Shown here: one piece after another, positions 46,542-55,023 of the stretch
Numbering within the stretch: position 1 is the first letter of the stretch
How the letters are laid out: every line of letters begins with the position of its first letter
NCBI RefSeq assembly: GCF_005502275.1
Contig: NZ_SWLZ01000003.1
Coordinates: forward strand, 62,001 to 126,000
Direction: 5' to 3'
From: Robertmurraya siralis
GTDB lineage: Bacteria; Bacillota; Bacilli; Bacillales; Cytobacillaceae
Length of the DNA stretch: 64,000 bases
Notes under the pieces: generated by a model
What the model saw: the letters and a program-made list of their open reading frames with translations, nothing else
What the model was told of the DNA's origin: nothing
Databases searched by the model: none
Program-made: the position numbers and the translations under genes

Positions 46542-47567
46542 CTAAATCACCTCTGTCTTCCCGGCATGGCTATTTTCAATTAGTTTTTCAAGTTTTTCCA
46601 TTGCAGCTCCTGAGTCAATGCTTTCTGAGGCAAGTTTAATCCCATCTTCGATCGAAGAAGCAATTCCACCTGTAAAGATGCCAATTCCTGCATTGAGGAG
46701 AACTATATCACGATGTGCCCCTTTTTTACCTTTCAAAACGCTCAAAAGGGCTTCAGCATTTTCCTTACGATCGCCACCTTTAATAGCTTCATTACTATAA
46801 ATAGAAAAACCAAGCTCTTCTGGGTGGAGGACTCGATACTGAATCTTTCCATCATCTAAAATGGCTAAATGATTCTCTCCTGCTAATGAAGCTTCATCCA
46901 TAAAACCTGCACCATTTAATACAACTGCACGCTTTCTTCCAAGTGATTTTAAAACTTCAGCAAACATTTCAATTAAATCTCTGCGATAGATCCCTAGCAG
47001 CTGAAAATCCAAATCAACTGGGTTTGTCAACGGTCCAATTAAATTGAAAACTGTAGGAATCCGCAGATCTTTTCGAACCTTCATAATTCTTTTGATATTC
47101 GGATGAACGTATGGTGCAAACAAGAAGGTAATGCCCACATCCTTCAAAATCTGCAGCGAAATATCCGGATTTAAATCTAAATTCACCCCTAGATATTCCA
47201 ACACATCAGCGCTCCCAGTTTTACTAGTAATGCTGCGGTTCCCATGCTTTGCCACCTTTAGTCCTGCACCGGCCATGACAAAAGCTGAGGTCGTGCTGAT
47301 ATTAAAGCTTTTTGAACCATCGCCTCCAGTCCCGCAATTATCAATGACTTGGGAAATTTCCGAATGATATGTTAACGCATTTGCCCTTAATGCTTCAACG
47401 ATTCCAACAATTTCATCAACAGTTTCACCTTTTGTTTTTAAACCGATCATAAAAGCAGCAATTTCGCTATCTGTTGTATTTTCAGAAAAAAGATTGTTCA
47501 TTGCTTCTTGTATTTCTTTTTTTGACAAAGAATCACGATCAGCTATGCGTTGTAAATAATCTCTCAT
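46542..47567 (-). CDS. trpD: Anthranilate phosphoribosyltransferase
   Basis: This adds phosphoribose from PRPP to anthranilate. The 341-residue protein has the PRPP loop DNCGTGGDGSKSFNIST (about 77-93) and KHGNRSITSKTGSADVLE. It abuts trpG and trpC without spacer, consistent with one tightly coupled transcript. Confidence 0.96.
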   Translation of the reverse strand: MRDYLQRIADRDSLSKKEIQEAMNNLFSENTTDSEIAAFMIGLKTKGETVDEIVGIVEALRANALTYHSEISQVIDNCGTGGDGSKSFNISTTSAFVMAGAGLKVAKHGNRSITSKTGSADVLEYLGVNLDLNPDISLQILKDVGITFLFAPYVHPNIKRIMKVRKDLRIPTVFNLIGPLTNPVDLDFQLLGIYRRDLIEMFAEVLKSLGRKRAVVLNGAGFMDEASLAGENHLAILDDGKIQYRVLHPEELGFSIYSNEAIKGGDRKENAEALLSVLKGKKGAHRDIVLLNAGIGIFTGGIASSIEDGIKLASESIDSGAAMEKLEKLIENSHAGKTEVI

Positions 47568-48149
47568 TTACCTACTCCTCCTAACATCGTTCAGGAACTT
47601 ATTGAGCATTTTCATACCAGCTTCTGTTCCGACTGATTCTGGGTGAAATTGAAGACCATATAATGGGTACTGCTTATGCTTAATCGCCATAATCTCGTGA
47701 TCATCAGTCGTTTCACCTAATACTTTGAAATCTTCCGAAAGCGTTTCTTTTTTTATCACTAATGAATGATAGCGCATAACTTCAATTGGCGCAGGCAAAT
47801 TTTCAAATAACTCATTGCCCACATGAAACATATAAGATCTTTTTCCATGCATAATATTTTTTGCTTTCTCTATCGTCGCTCCAAAAGCATAGCCGATTGC
47901 CTGATGACCTAAACAAATACCAAGAATCGGTACCTTCTCACATAAAGATTGAATCAGATCGACGCAAATCCCTGCATGTTCTGGTCTTCCCGGTCCCGGA
48001 GATAAACAAATAGCAGTTGGATTTAATGCTTTAATTTCCTCTACTGACACTTGATCATTTCGTTTTACAATCACTTCTTCACCTAATTCTCCAAAATATT
48101 GGTAAAGATTAAAAGTAAAAGAATCATAATTATCGATGAGTAGTATCAT
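47568..48149 (-). CDS. trpG: Anthranilate synthase glutamine amidotransferase component
   Basis: This class I glutaminase passes ammonia to TrpE. The 193-residue protein has the nucleophile Cys79 (GICLGHQ), oxyanion SPGPGRPEHAG and the His-Glu pair in QFHPESVGTE. It overlaps trpE by four bases. B. subtilis lacks a trpG in its trp operon and uses the shared PabA in the folate operon; here a dedicated copy sits inside trp, although an additional amphibolic role cannot be excluded. Confidence 0.94.
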   Translation of the reverse strand: MILLIDNYDSFTFNLYQYFGELGEEVIVKRNDQVSVEEIKALNPTAICLSPGPGRPEHAGICVDLIQSLCEKVPILGICLGHQAIGYAFGATIEKAKNIMHGKRSYMFHVGNELFENLPAPIEVMRYHSLVIKKETLSEDFKVLGETTDDHEIMAIKHKQYPLYGLQFHPESVGTEAGMKMLNKFLNDVRRSR

Positions 48150-49534
48150 TTCTCCTCCTCCAAATATGCTTTCAATTTATGCAGTGTTTCTTCATACTCC
48201 TTTTCTGGAATCGAATCATGCACTATTCCTGCACCAGCTTGAATATAAACAGCCTCATCCTTCATAATCATCGTTCGGATGGCAAGCGCAAAATCCATAT
48301 TGCCGTTGACAGATAGATATCCGATAGCACCTGAATAAACTCCTCTTTTTATCTCTTCAAGCTCGTTAATAATTTCCATCGCCCTTATTTTCGGTGCACC
48401 TGATACCGTTCCAGCTGGCAGACAAGCTATTAATGCATCGATCGGACTATACTCTTTTTTCAACATACCACTGACTTCTGATACTAAGTGCATGACATGC
48501 TTATATTTTTCGATTTCCATATATTTCTCAACTTTAACAGTGCCAAATTCGCTAACTCTACCAATATCATTACGACCCAAATCGACTAACATTTGATGCT
48601 CTGCCAATTCTTTCTCATCATTTCTTAGCTCTACTGCAAGTTCCTCGTCTTCTTGTTTATTTTTTCCTCTTGGCCTCGTACCTGCAATCGGATTTGTAAT
48701 GACCTTATTCTCTGCCACTTTTATTAAACTCTCAGGTGATGCACCAGTGACAATATAATCTTCGAAATCAAGATAATACATGTATGGAGAGGGATTTTGA
48801 ATTCGTAGTTTTCGATAAAAAGAAAAAGGATCTCCGATTACTTTTGCCGTCATCCGTTGTGAGAGGACGACTTGGAAAATATCACCTTCCACAATATATT
48901 CCTTTGCTTTTTTCACTTTCTCTATAAATTGTTCCTTCGTCATGGATGCTTCAAATGAAGTGAGGTTAAAGGCTTTATCTTCCTTCGGTTTAAGCTCTGC
49001 AATTTCACTTTTTCTTGCCTGCAATCGCGCTTTTAGTTCTGTTTTTGTTGTTGATTCTAATAATGGAATGCCATACAAATATACTTTCTGTTGTAAATGA
49101 TCGAATGCAATGATTTCCTCAAACATCATAAAATGGACATCGGGAAGGGAGAAATGATCAGGCAAGTCATTCCCTATCTTTTCATAATGGCGAGCGACAT
49201 CATAGGAAGCAAAACCAATTGCACCTCCAATGAAGGGAATGCAGTTCTCATCATCCGCTATCACTTTTGACATCAACTGTTTCAACACTTCGAGAGGCTT
49301 TTCTGCGACAATGCGCTCAACTCCATTTGTTGTAATAACTGTTTTCGTTTCAAATCCTTTTATTTCAAATGCTGGACCTGCACCAATAAACGAATATCTA
49401 CCAGAATCTTCGTGCTTTAACGAACTCTCCAATAAAAATTTCTTTCGTCCAGACAACTTCTGATAAATAGAGATTGGTGTGAGGGTGTCTCCTTGAATCG
49501 TCTCAGCTAAGATGAATTTTTCCTCTACTCTCAT
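48146..49534 (-). CDS. trpE: Anthranilate synthase component I
   Basis: This makes anthranilate from chorismate. The 462-residue protein has the tryptophan feedback site LLES (residues 34-37) and the chorismate-binding core: GDIFQVVLSQR, TGASPESL, PIAGTRPRGK, DEKELAEHQMLVDLGRNDIG and CLPAGTVSGAPKIRAMEII. Feedback inhibition by tryptophan is therefore expected beside T-box control. It is the first gene of the operon, 176 bases after the second T-box. Confidence 0.96.
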   Translation of the reverse strand: MRVEEKFILAETIQGDTLTPISIYQKLSGRKKFLLESSLKHEDSGRYSFIGAGPAFEIKGFETKTVITTNGVERIVAEKPLEVLKQLMSKVIADDENCIPFIGGAIGFASYDVARHYEKIGNDLPDHFSLPDVHFMMFEEIIAFDHLQQKVYLYGIPLLESTTKTELKARLQARKSEIAELKPKEDKAFNLTSFEASMTKEQFIEKVKKAKEYIVEGDIFQVVLSQRMTAKVIGDPFSFYRKLRIQNPSPYMYYLDFEDYIVTGASPESLIKVAENKVITNPIAGTRPRGKNKQEDEELAVELRNDEKELAEHQMLVDLGRNDIGRVSEFGTVKVEKYMEIEKYKHVMHLVSEVSGMLKKEYSPIDALIACLPAGTVSGAPKIRAMEIINELEEIKRGVYSGAIGYLSVNGNMDFALAIRTMIMKDEAVYIQAGAGIVHDSIPEKEYEETLHKLKAYLEEEK

Positions 49535-49613
49535 TAATGTGATAACCCCTTTCTTATTAATATTTCTTAAACAGTAATGACAAAAGGTGCTCTAACCTAT
49601 AATGAAAAAAATA

Positions 49614-49690
49614 GGCTATGTTGAATGATTCCGTTTATTTTTGCCTCATTTTCGTATCAAACCAAGATTTCGCACGAAAATGAACCAAAA
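49614..49690 (+). repeat. Possible degenerate copy of the dispersed repeat (copy 6)
   Basis: ggctatgttgaatgattccg is followed by a GCCTCATTTTCGT segment whose complement ACGAAAATG closes a palindrome around 49675. It resembles the left end plus GGCTCATTT block of the other copies, but the second end is not clear. It lies in the trpE leader between T-box 2 and trpE. Confidence 0.35.
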
Positions 49691-49710
49691 CAAACCACAA
49701 AACCAAAATA

Positions 49711-49984
49711 AAAAAGCCCTCTATAAACGCATTGCTGCGCTTATAGAGGACGATAATATTCACCGCGGTGCCACCTCAGGTTAGAGCTTAAAAATACTCC
49801 CACTTCTTTAGATTCACAAATTTCATTGTAAATCCTATCCTTGTAACGGTGGAATTCCGTACAGCCCTACTGATCCTTTCAAGCTGTCTCTCGTAAGTCC
49901 ATTCGATGAAATTGATTTTACCGGCTCCCACCTTCCCCGGCTCTCTGAAAAAAATCAAATTTTCATTTACTCCTCTTACTCAAC
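49711..49984 (-). promoter_or_regulatory. Tryptophan T-box 2 (trpE-proximal)
   Basis: On the minus strand: AGAGAGCCGGGG and GGTGGGAGCCGG of Stem I, the specifier GAA-TGG-ACT (TGG at 49899-49901), the T-box GAGGTGGCACCGCGG (about 49761-49777), and a terminator stem (49719-49749) with six T. It is specific for tRNA-Trp by its codon. Confidence 0.9.
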
Positions 49985-50015
49985 GATGTTCGTTATTCAG
50001 TTGTCCTTATTAAAA

Positions 50016-50283
50016 CAAAAAGGGCTTCTCATCCTAAGAAAAGGACGAGAAACCCGTGGTGCCACCTTCATTAGCTAAAATAATTAGCTCACTCATCAGT
50101 ATCAATTGCAATCTGCAATGTAATACCTGTCTCTTGTAACGATGAGACTCGTTCGCCAAAGCCTACTACACATTATGATTCGGTTTGGAAGCTCTGAAGC
50201 CCATTCACTTAAAATTCAGCACTGATTTTCACCAACCATCAGCTCTCTAAAGAATCCTTTTAAGCTACTCTTCTTCGTCATCG
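50016..50283 (-). promoter_or_regulatory. Tryptophan T-box 1 (promoter-proximal)
   Basis: A second complete leader lies upstream in tandem: AGAGAGCTGATGG of Stem I, the specifier GAA-TGG-GCT (TGG at 50201-50203), the T-box AAGGTGGCACCACGGG (about 50053-50068) and a terminator stem (50022-50055) with five T. Transcription must pass both T-boxes, which sharpens the response to tryptophan starvation. Confidence 0.9.
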
Positions 50284-50303
50284 CCATTCATTTATTGTTA
50301 ATT

Positions 50304-50332
50304 ATCATATACACATTCAGGTTTAAAGTCAA
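50304..50332 (-). promoter_or_regulatory. Sigma-A promoter of trp operon
   Basis: TTGACT (50327-50332) and TATGAT (50304-50309) on the minus strand have a 17-base spacer, directly upstream of T-box 1. Confidence 0.8.
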
Positions 50333-50512
50333 CCTATTTTTATCAAAAAATTCTAATACTTTATTCGATCCATAAATAGTAAATCTTTTTTCAGTTAGTT
50401 TTTCAGCATTTAAGTAAATATTAAGGTTGGGAGTTATCAATTCTAAAACTGATATGAAGTCTTCTAATTGCTGAAAAGTGTTAACAATAATAAAAAAAGG
50501 ACGGAGCAAAAG

Positions 50513-51766
50513 ATGGATTTCATTGAAAATTCTTTGACAAGCAGAGAGGATAGCAAGAAATCAAAACAATCTTATGGGAATAAATGGAGTGTTTTAGCTA
50601 TTTCATCAATCCCTCTCGTCATGACGTTAGGTAATTCAATGCTCATTCCCGTTCTTCCAGCAATGGAGGACAAATTAAATATTTCTTCATTTCAATCAAG
50701 CTTAATCATAACCGTATATTCGATTGTGGCGATTATTTTAATACCAATTGCCGGATTTTTATCTGATCATATCGGACGAAAGAAAGTAATCATCCCTAGT
50801 CTGGCGATTGCTGCTATTGGTGGTCTCATTTCTGGTTGGGCAGCCTGGAAAATTAAAGATCCCTATTGGATCATCCTTGTTGGCCGTGCTCTTCAAGGAA
50901 TCGGAGCAGCAGGGGCAGCACCGATTGTTATGCCTCTTGTAGGAGATATGTTTAAAAGTGAAAAAGAAGTCAGCAGCACACTTGGAATTATTGAGACATC
51001 TAACACCCTTGGAAAAGTCATTAGTCCAATACTTGGTGCATTTTTGGCAACTTTTATCTGGTTTATTCCGTTTCTGTCGTTTCCAATATTTTGTCTTATT
51101 TCCATTCTTCTAATGGCTTTGTTTGTTAGAAGAGGAAAGACCGAATACGAACCAATCCCATTTAAAGAATTTATTTATCAGCTTAAAAAGATTTTTAAAA
51201 ATAATGGCAGATGGCTACTAGCGATTTTTGCTATTGGAATTATTTTAATGTTTGTCCTGTTCGGGGTCCTCTTTTATTTATCTGAAGTACTTGAAAGAGA
51301 GCATCATATTATGAATGTAAAGAAAGGTCTTTACCTCGCTCTGCCTTTAGGAGCATTATGTCTTACTTCACTTATTACCGGGAAAATCATTAAAGAAAAT
51401 AAGATATTGATGAAATGGATTACTTTCACTGGCTTATTGTTAATGTCCCTCTCAATAGTGAGTCTAAGCTTTTCCAAAGGCATGTGGTTCATGATTATCA
51501 TGTTCTTATTAAGCGGCATCGGCATTGGCGCCAGTCTCCCATGTTTAGATGCAATCATCACAGAAGGAATTCAAAAAGACCAACGGGGAACCATTACTTC
51601 CATTTATCACTCAATGCGTTTTATCGGAGTAGCTGCAGGGCCGCCTGTCATCGCAATCCTTTTAAATCAACTCGAGGGAAGCCTTTTTTATATTTTAGCC
51701 ATCATTGGCGTCAGCGCAGTCTTGTTAACATTATTTGCCATAAAACCAGATAAAGAAAAAAAATAG
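50513..51766 (+). CDS. MFS drug-efflux-type transporter
   Basis: This major facilitator has 417 residues and about twelve spans. Visible marks: SLIITVYSIVAIILIPIAGFLSDHIGRKKVI (motif A, loop 2-3), LVGRALQGIGAAGAAPIV (span 4, motif B-like), and a motif C-like stretch LGIIETSNTLGKVISPILGAFL in span 5, which is typical of drug/H+ antiporters. The longer ORF (to 50468) begins within the promoter region; the ATG at 50513 has GGACGGAG upstream. Substrate unknown. Confidence 0.85.
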   Translation: MDFIENSLTSREDSKKSKQSYGNKWSVLAISSIPLVMTLGNSMLIPVLPAMEDKLNISSFQSSLIITVYSIVAIILIPIAGFLSDHIGRKKVIIPSLAIAAIGGLISGWAAWKIKDPYWIILVGRALQGIGAAGAAPIVMPLVGDMFKSEKEVSSTLGIIETSNTLGKVISPILGAFLATFIWFIPFLSFPIFCLISILLMALFVRRGKTEYEPIPFKEFIYQLKKIFKNNGRWLLAIFAIGIILMFVLFGVLFYLSEVLEREHHIMNVKKGLYLALPLGALCLTSLITGKIIKENKILMKWITFTGLLLMSLSIVSLSFSKGMWFMIIMFLLSGIGIGASLPCLDAIITEGIQKDQRGTITSIYHSMRFIGVAAGPPVIAILLNQLEGSLFYILAIIGVSAVLLTLFAIKPDKEKK

Positions 51767-51795
51767 ACTTCATCTTGCTTTCTATGTCAGCTAGT

Positions 51796-51827
51796 GGTTG
51801 AATGGATGTTTCAAGTCCATTCAACCA
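51796..51827 (+). terminator. Hairpin after MFS gene
   Basis: The stem ggttgaatgga/tccattcaacc lies 30 bases after the MFS stop. No T-run follows, so this is a likely but unproven terminator. Confidence 0.5.
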
Positions 51828-51846
51828 ACTTGACTGGCACCTACCC

Positions 51847-52419
51847 TTATTTAAACGTTTCGGTTGCAAAACTCACAATTAATTGATTAAAAACTTTCCA
51901 TTCCTTTGTAAGAACTTGATGTGAGACTTTTTTCACCACTGTAAGCTGATGAGGGTAGTTTTGATAAAATCGCAAATGATGATTAATAAAATCCTTTGCA
52001 CCATAAACTAAATACAGAGGGCTATTTAATTGAGAAAGACGCTCTACACAGGAATACGTTAACGATTTTTCATAATATTGTAACCAAGCAACTCGATTCG
52101 CTTTAAGCATATGCTTAAACAGCATTTGGCTGATATCTCGCTGATTTGTATGACTATGTGCAACGCATTTAGTCGCTTTAGGAATTTGCAAGTGATCTAA
52201 CAGGGCTTTAATTTCATTAGTATAGCTTTCAATGGAAATGTTTAATCTCCATGACCACTTAAATCAGGAAAGATGACACGTAAACGTTCCATGAGGCTGG
52301 TTTGAAAATAAAAAACTCTTCTTCCCATCCCGGGAGGATGAATAAAAATAATTGGAGTACCTGATCCAAAGTCATCATAACAAATATTGACACCCTCATT
52401 TTTTAAAAATCAAACTCAT
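51847..52419 (-). pseudogene. Decayed alpha/beta hydrolase
   Basis: An AGGAGG site and ATG (52419) begin MSLIFK, then a stop. One frame on, the text reads as an alpha/beta hydrolase start ([33 protein letters not shown]), stops again, and continues in a third register (ISIESYTNEIKALLDHL) to the stop at 51847. At least two frameshifts, one at an A-run near codon 7 and one after GHGD, break the gene. The nucleophile elbow is also altered (VAHSHTN in place of GHSMGG). The C-terminal LVYGAKDF and SHQV (acid and His region) survive. Confidence 0.8.
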
Positions 52420-52598
52420 TACCTCCTATTTTTAACAACATCTCTCCATGTTAATATGACAAACCCTCCAATTCTTCATACTAAGTTGTAAAAATGAAAT
52501 AAATTTTTTATGAATAAAAAAGGAATCTGCTCCCTCTTCTGCGAATAATGTACTTTGAAAGGCAAGAGCCTTTTATAATTGGAGAGGAGGAATTGTTA

Positions 52599-53147
52599 AT
52601 GTCAAAAAAAATTCTCATTCTTGCCGGAGATGCAGTCGAAGCATTAGAAATTTATTATCCGTATTTCCGTTGTCTTGAGGAAGGTTATGATGTACAAATT
52701 GCCGCTCCATCAAAGAAGCAGTTGCAAACGGTCGTTCATGATTTTATCGGATGGGACACTTACACAGAAAGCAAAGGATATTTAATTGAATCCCATCTTA
52801 CATTTGAGGAAGTAAAAGCAGAAGCGTACGATGGATTAATTATTCCTGGGGGGAGGGCTCCAGAGTATATTCGTTTAAATGAAAATGTTCCAGCGATTGT
52901 TGCTCATTTTTTTGAAACGAACAAACCAATTGCAGCTATCTGCCATGCCAGTCTTATTTTAACCACTGTAAGGCAATATTTAAAAGACAGAGAATTGACC
53001 GCTTACATCGCTTGTAAGCCAGATGTAGAAGCAACAGGCGCTACATATATCGAGGAACATCTTCATGTCGAAGGAAATCTTGTATCAGGACATGCTTGGC
53101 CTGATTTACCTGGGTTTATGAGGGAGTTTATTAAACAATTAGGATAA
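52599..53147 (+). CDS. DJ-1/PfpI family protein (class I glutamine amidotransferase-like)
   Basis: This 182-residue protein has the DJ-1/PfpI fold: KKILILAGDAVEALEIYYPYF at the start, the acid residue in LIIPGGRAPEYIR, and the nucleophile-elbow Cys in AAICHASLIL. Family members act as chaperones, glyoxalases or deglycases, or proteases; none can be chosen from sequence. A GAGAGGAGG site precedes the ATG at 52599; the longer start at 52548 adds 17 residues with no site. It is intact and monocistronic. Confidence 0.85.
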   Translation: MSKKILILAGDAVEALEIYYPYFRCLEEGYDVQIAAPSKKQLQTVVHDFIGWDTYTESKGYLIESHLTFEEVKAEAYDGLIIPGGRAPEYIRLNENVPAIVAHFFETNKPIAAICHASLILTTVRQYLKDRELTAYIACKPDVEATGATYIEEHLHVEGNLVSGHAWPDLPGFMREFIKQLG

Positions 53148-53217
53148 AATCATTTTTACCAATGCGCGAAGAGTATAACTCTGGCGCATTGGTTTGTCTG
53201 CCTTACTGATGACAGTC

Positions 53218-54012
53218 TTAAATTTCTAATCTTGGTTTAGTCGGATCACATTGGGGCTGTTCAATATCTGTTGTTTCAGCAAGTTTTGTTAAATAATAAC
53301 ATTCTTCACGCATCATATGATCCGCCATTAAAGGAGCAAACGTACCTAGTGCTTCTTTACTTAATTCTAATTCTTCAATTTCATTTAAGAAGCCCATAAA
53401 TAAATTCATTTCCAGTTGGACGTCATGATTAAATTTTTCGAGTGCGGGAAAAGTTGATAAATTTGTCCGTAAAAAGCCTGTCAATTCAACTGCTTTTAAG
53501 TAAAAAGCTTCAAAGTCCTTTGTAAATTCATCGCTTTGCCGTTTTATTTTTTTCTCAACCGTTTCCATATTGTCAGAGATGGCTCCTGCATGACCAGCAC
53601 CGTCTAACAACCAAATTAAATGATGATGAAGTTCATGAAATACTGGTGGAACTTCTCCTTTTTTCAAATACTCTAACAACAGCAAGTATTCTTCCAACTC
53701 GTTAACCATATGATTAATAAATACTGGACCTAAATGAATCGTTATATCACCTGTCAAATGACGCTCAATAATATCCAATTTAAACTGCCGCAATTTCTTT
53801 GCTTCCACCTCGGCTCTTTCGCTTAATTTCATTAAATCCGTTCCCTCAACCTGATGTAATAATTGGTCAAAAATTGAAATAAACGCACTTGCTTGCTCGA
53901 TCAACTCTTTTTCACTCGGACCGAGTGAATCATGAATAAACCTCGCATGATCCCCTAATACTTGAAGCCAAAAACGATGTTCAAATTGTGCGGCTTGTTC
54001 ATAATTTGCCAT
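53218..54012 (-). CDS. DUF2935 helical-bundle protein
   Basis: This 264-residue all-helical protein has two repeated bundles rich in His/Glu at metal-like spacings: EHRFWLQVLGDHARF and HMVNELEEY in the first, HHHLIWLLDGAGHA, NHDVQLEMNLF and ADHMMREECYY in the second. This is the DUF2935 family of Bacillus, of ferritin/hemerythrin-like shape, probably metal binding. The C-terminus has CDPTKPRLEI. Function is unknown. It lies between two DJ-1-type genes, on the opposite strand. Confidence 0.82.
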   Translation of the reverse strand: MANYEQAAQFEHRFWLQVLGDHARFIHDSLGPSEKELIEQASAFISIFDQLLHQVEGTDLMKLSERAEVEAKKLRQFKLDIIERHLTGDITIHLGPVFINHMVNELEEYLLLLEYLKKGEVPPVFHELHHHLIWLLDGAGHAGAISDNMETVEKKIKRQSDEFTKDFEAFYLKAVELTGFLRTNLSTFPALEKFNHDVQLEMNLFMGFLNEIEELELSKEALGTFAPLMADHMMREECYYLTKLAETTDIEQPQCDPTKPRLEI

Positions 54013-54110
54013 TTACGAATCCCTGCCCTTCTTCAAATTTCACCTTAATGTCATCTCATAAAATATATAGGTTCTTTTTAATAAATATGAACGTGTGTTT
54101 TTTAAATTTT

Positions 54111-54238
54111 GGCTTTGTTATATATCAGTATTGATTTTGGCTCATTTTTTTCTCTTTTCTGTTGACTGAAAGTCCTGTGAACTATTTCACAATAAATAAG
54201 CCAAAATCTTTTTATCAACAATTCCAGTTAGAAAATAC
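54111..54238 (-). repeat. Dispersed terminal-inverted-repeat element, copy 4, with target duplication
   Basis: The element runs from ggctttgttatatatcagtattg to a right end whose complement is gtattttctaactggaattgttg, the two end types in inverted order compared with copy 5. It is flanked by the 8-bp direct repeat taaatttt at 54103-54110 and 54239-54246. It separates the DUF2935 gene from the Ser-type DJ-1 gene. Confidence 0.8.
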
Positions 54239-54324
54239 TAAATTTTATGAATTTTAAAGGAGTTTATCAAAAAATGTAGAAATTGTATAACATAGATTGA
54301 AATTTTTTCCCAGGAGGTGCGGTA

Positions 54325-54858
54325 ATGACAACCGGCATCTTACTTTATCCAAGATTTAGCGAATATGAGCTATCTGTCATTCTTTCTGTATTAACCCAAG
54401 CCAATCATCCGAAAATATTTATTGGATTAAATGATGAAGCAGTGAAGGGTGAGGCCGGTTTGACCTGTCTACCGGAAACAACTATTGAAAAAATACAGCT
54501 TGAACAATTACAAAGTCTGGTTCTCCCAGGTGTTGATGACTTTCAACATTTAATGGAAATCGAGTCGCTTTTTGAATTTATTCGCAAAGTATATGAACAG
54601 GATGCTGTCATCGGAGCCATTTCAAGTGCACCATTTTTGTTAGCGAAAGCAGGAATTTTACTCGATCGGAATTATACGACAGGGATTTCAAAGCAGGCGC
54701 GAGAATTTTTAGGGGTCTTTTCGGAAAAAGGGTACGTTGATGCTCCCTATGTGTTTGATAGAGGGATTTTGACGGCACGAGGTGCTTATTTTATCGATTT
54801 CGCCAATAAGTTCGGCCAGGTTTTAGAATTGGATTTTAATCGAAATTGGTATCGTTAG
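54325..54858 (+). CDS. DJ-1/PfpI family protein lacking the nucleophile cysteine
   Basis: This 177-residue DJ-1-fold protein has MTTGILLYPRFSEYELSVIL at the start, LVLPGVDDF (acid position) and GAISSAPFLLAKAGIL where the family normally has A-I-C-A-A-P. The conserved elbow Cys is Ser, so a thiol mechanism is ruled out by sequence. A ligand-binding or regulatory role is possible. CCAGGAGGTG lies upstream of the ATG. Two copies of the dispersed repeat, 54111 and 54929, flank the gene in opposite orientation. Confidence 0.8.
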   Translation: MTTGILLYPRFSEYELSVILSVLTQANHPKIFIGLNDEAVKGEAGLTCLPETTIEKIQLEQLQSLVLPGVDDFQHLMEIESLFEFIRKVYEQDAVIGAISSAPFLLAKAGILLDRNYTTGISKQAREFLGVFSEKGYVDAPYVFDRGILTARGAYFIDFANKFGQVLELDFNRNWYR

Positions 54859-54928
54859 AAGTGCAGATGTAAAAACGGCTTCCGTGCTCAGCTTCGTAAA
54901 ATCCAGCAAGGAACTGTTCTTTTTCAAT

Positions 54929-55023
54929 GGCTTTGTTAAATAGAATTGTTGTTAAAATGATTTTGGGCTCATTTCATGTGAAACCAAAGTTTCACCAGAT
55001 CAACACCGACATATAACAGAGCC
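54929..55023 (+). repeat. Dispersed terminal-inverted-repeat element, copy 5, with target duplication
   Basis: This 95-bp element has the clearest ends: ggctttgttaaatagaattgttg and, inverted, ggctctgttatatgtcggtgttg. The interior is TGATTTTGGGCTCATTTCAT and a gtgaaac/gtttcac palindrome. It is flanked by ttttcaat at 54921-54928 and 55024-55031, an 8-bp target duplication. No coding capacity. Confidence 0.88.

Noticed and set aside
50288-50509. 73-residue minus-strand ORF upstream of the trp leader
   Set aside because: It overlaps the trp promoter and the MFS gene's 5' region, has no ribosome site and no recognisable family.
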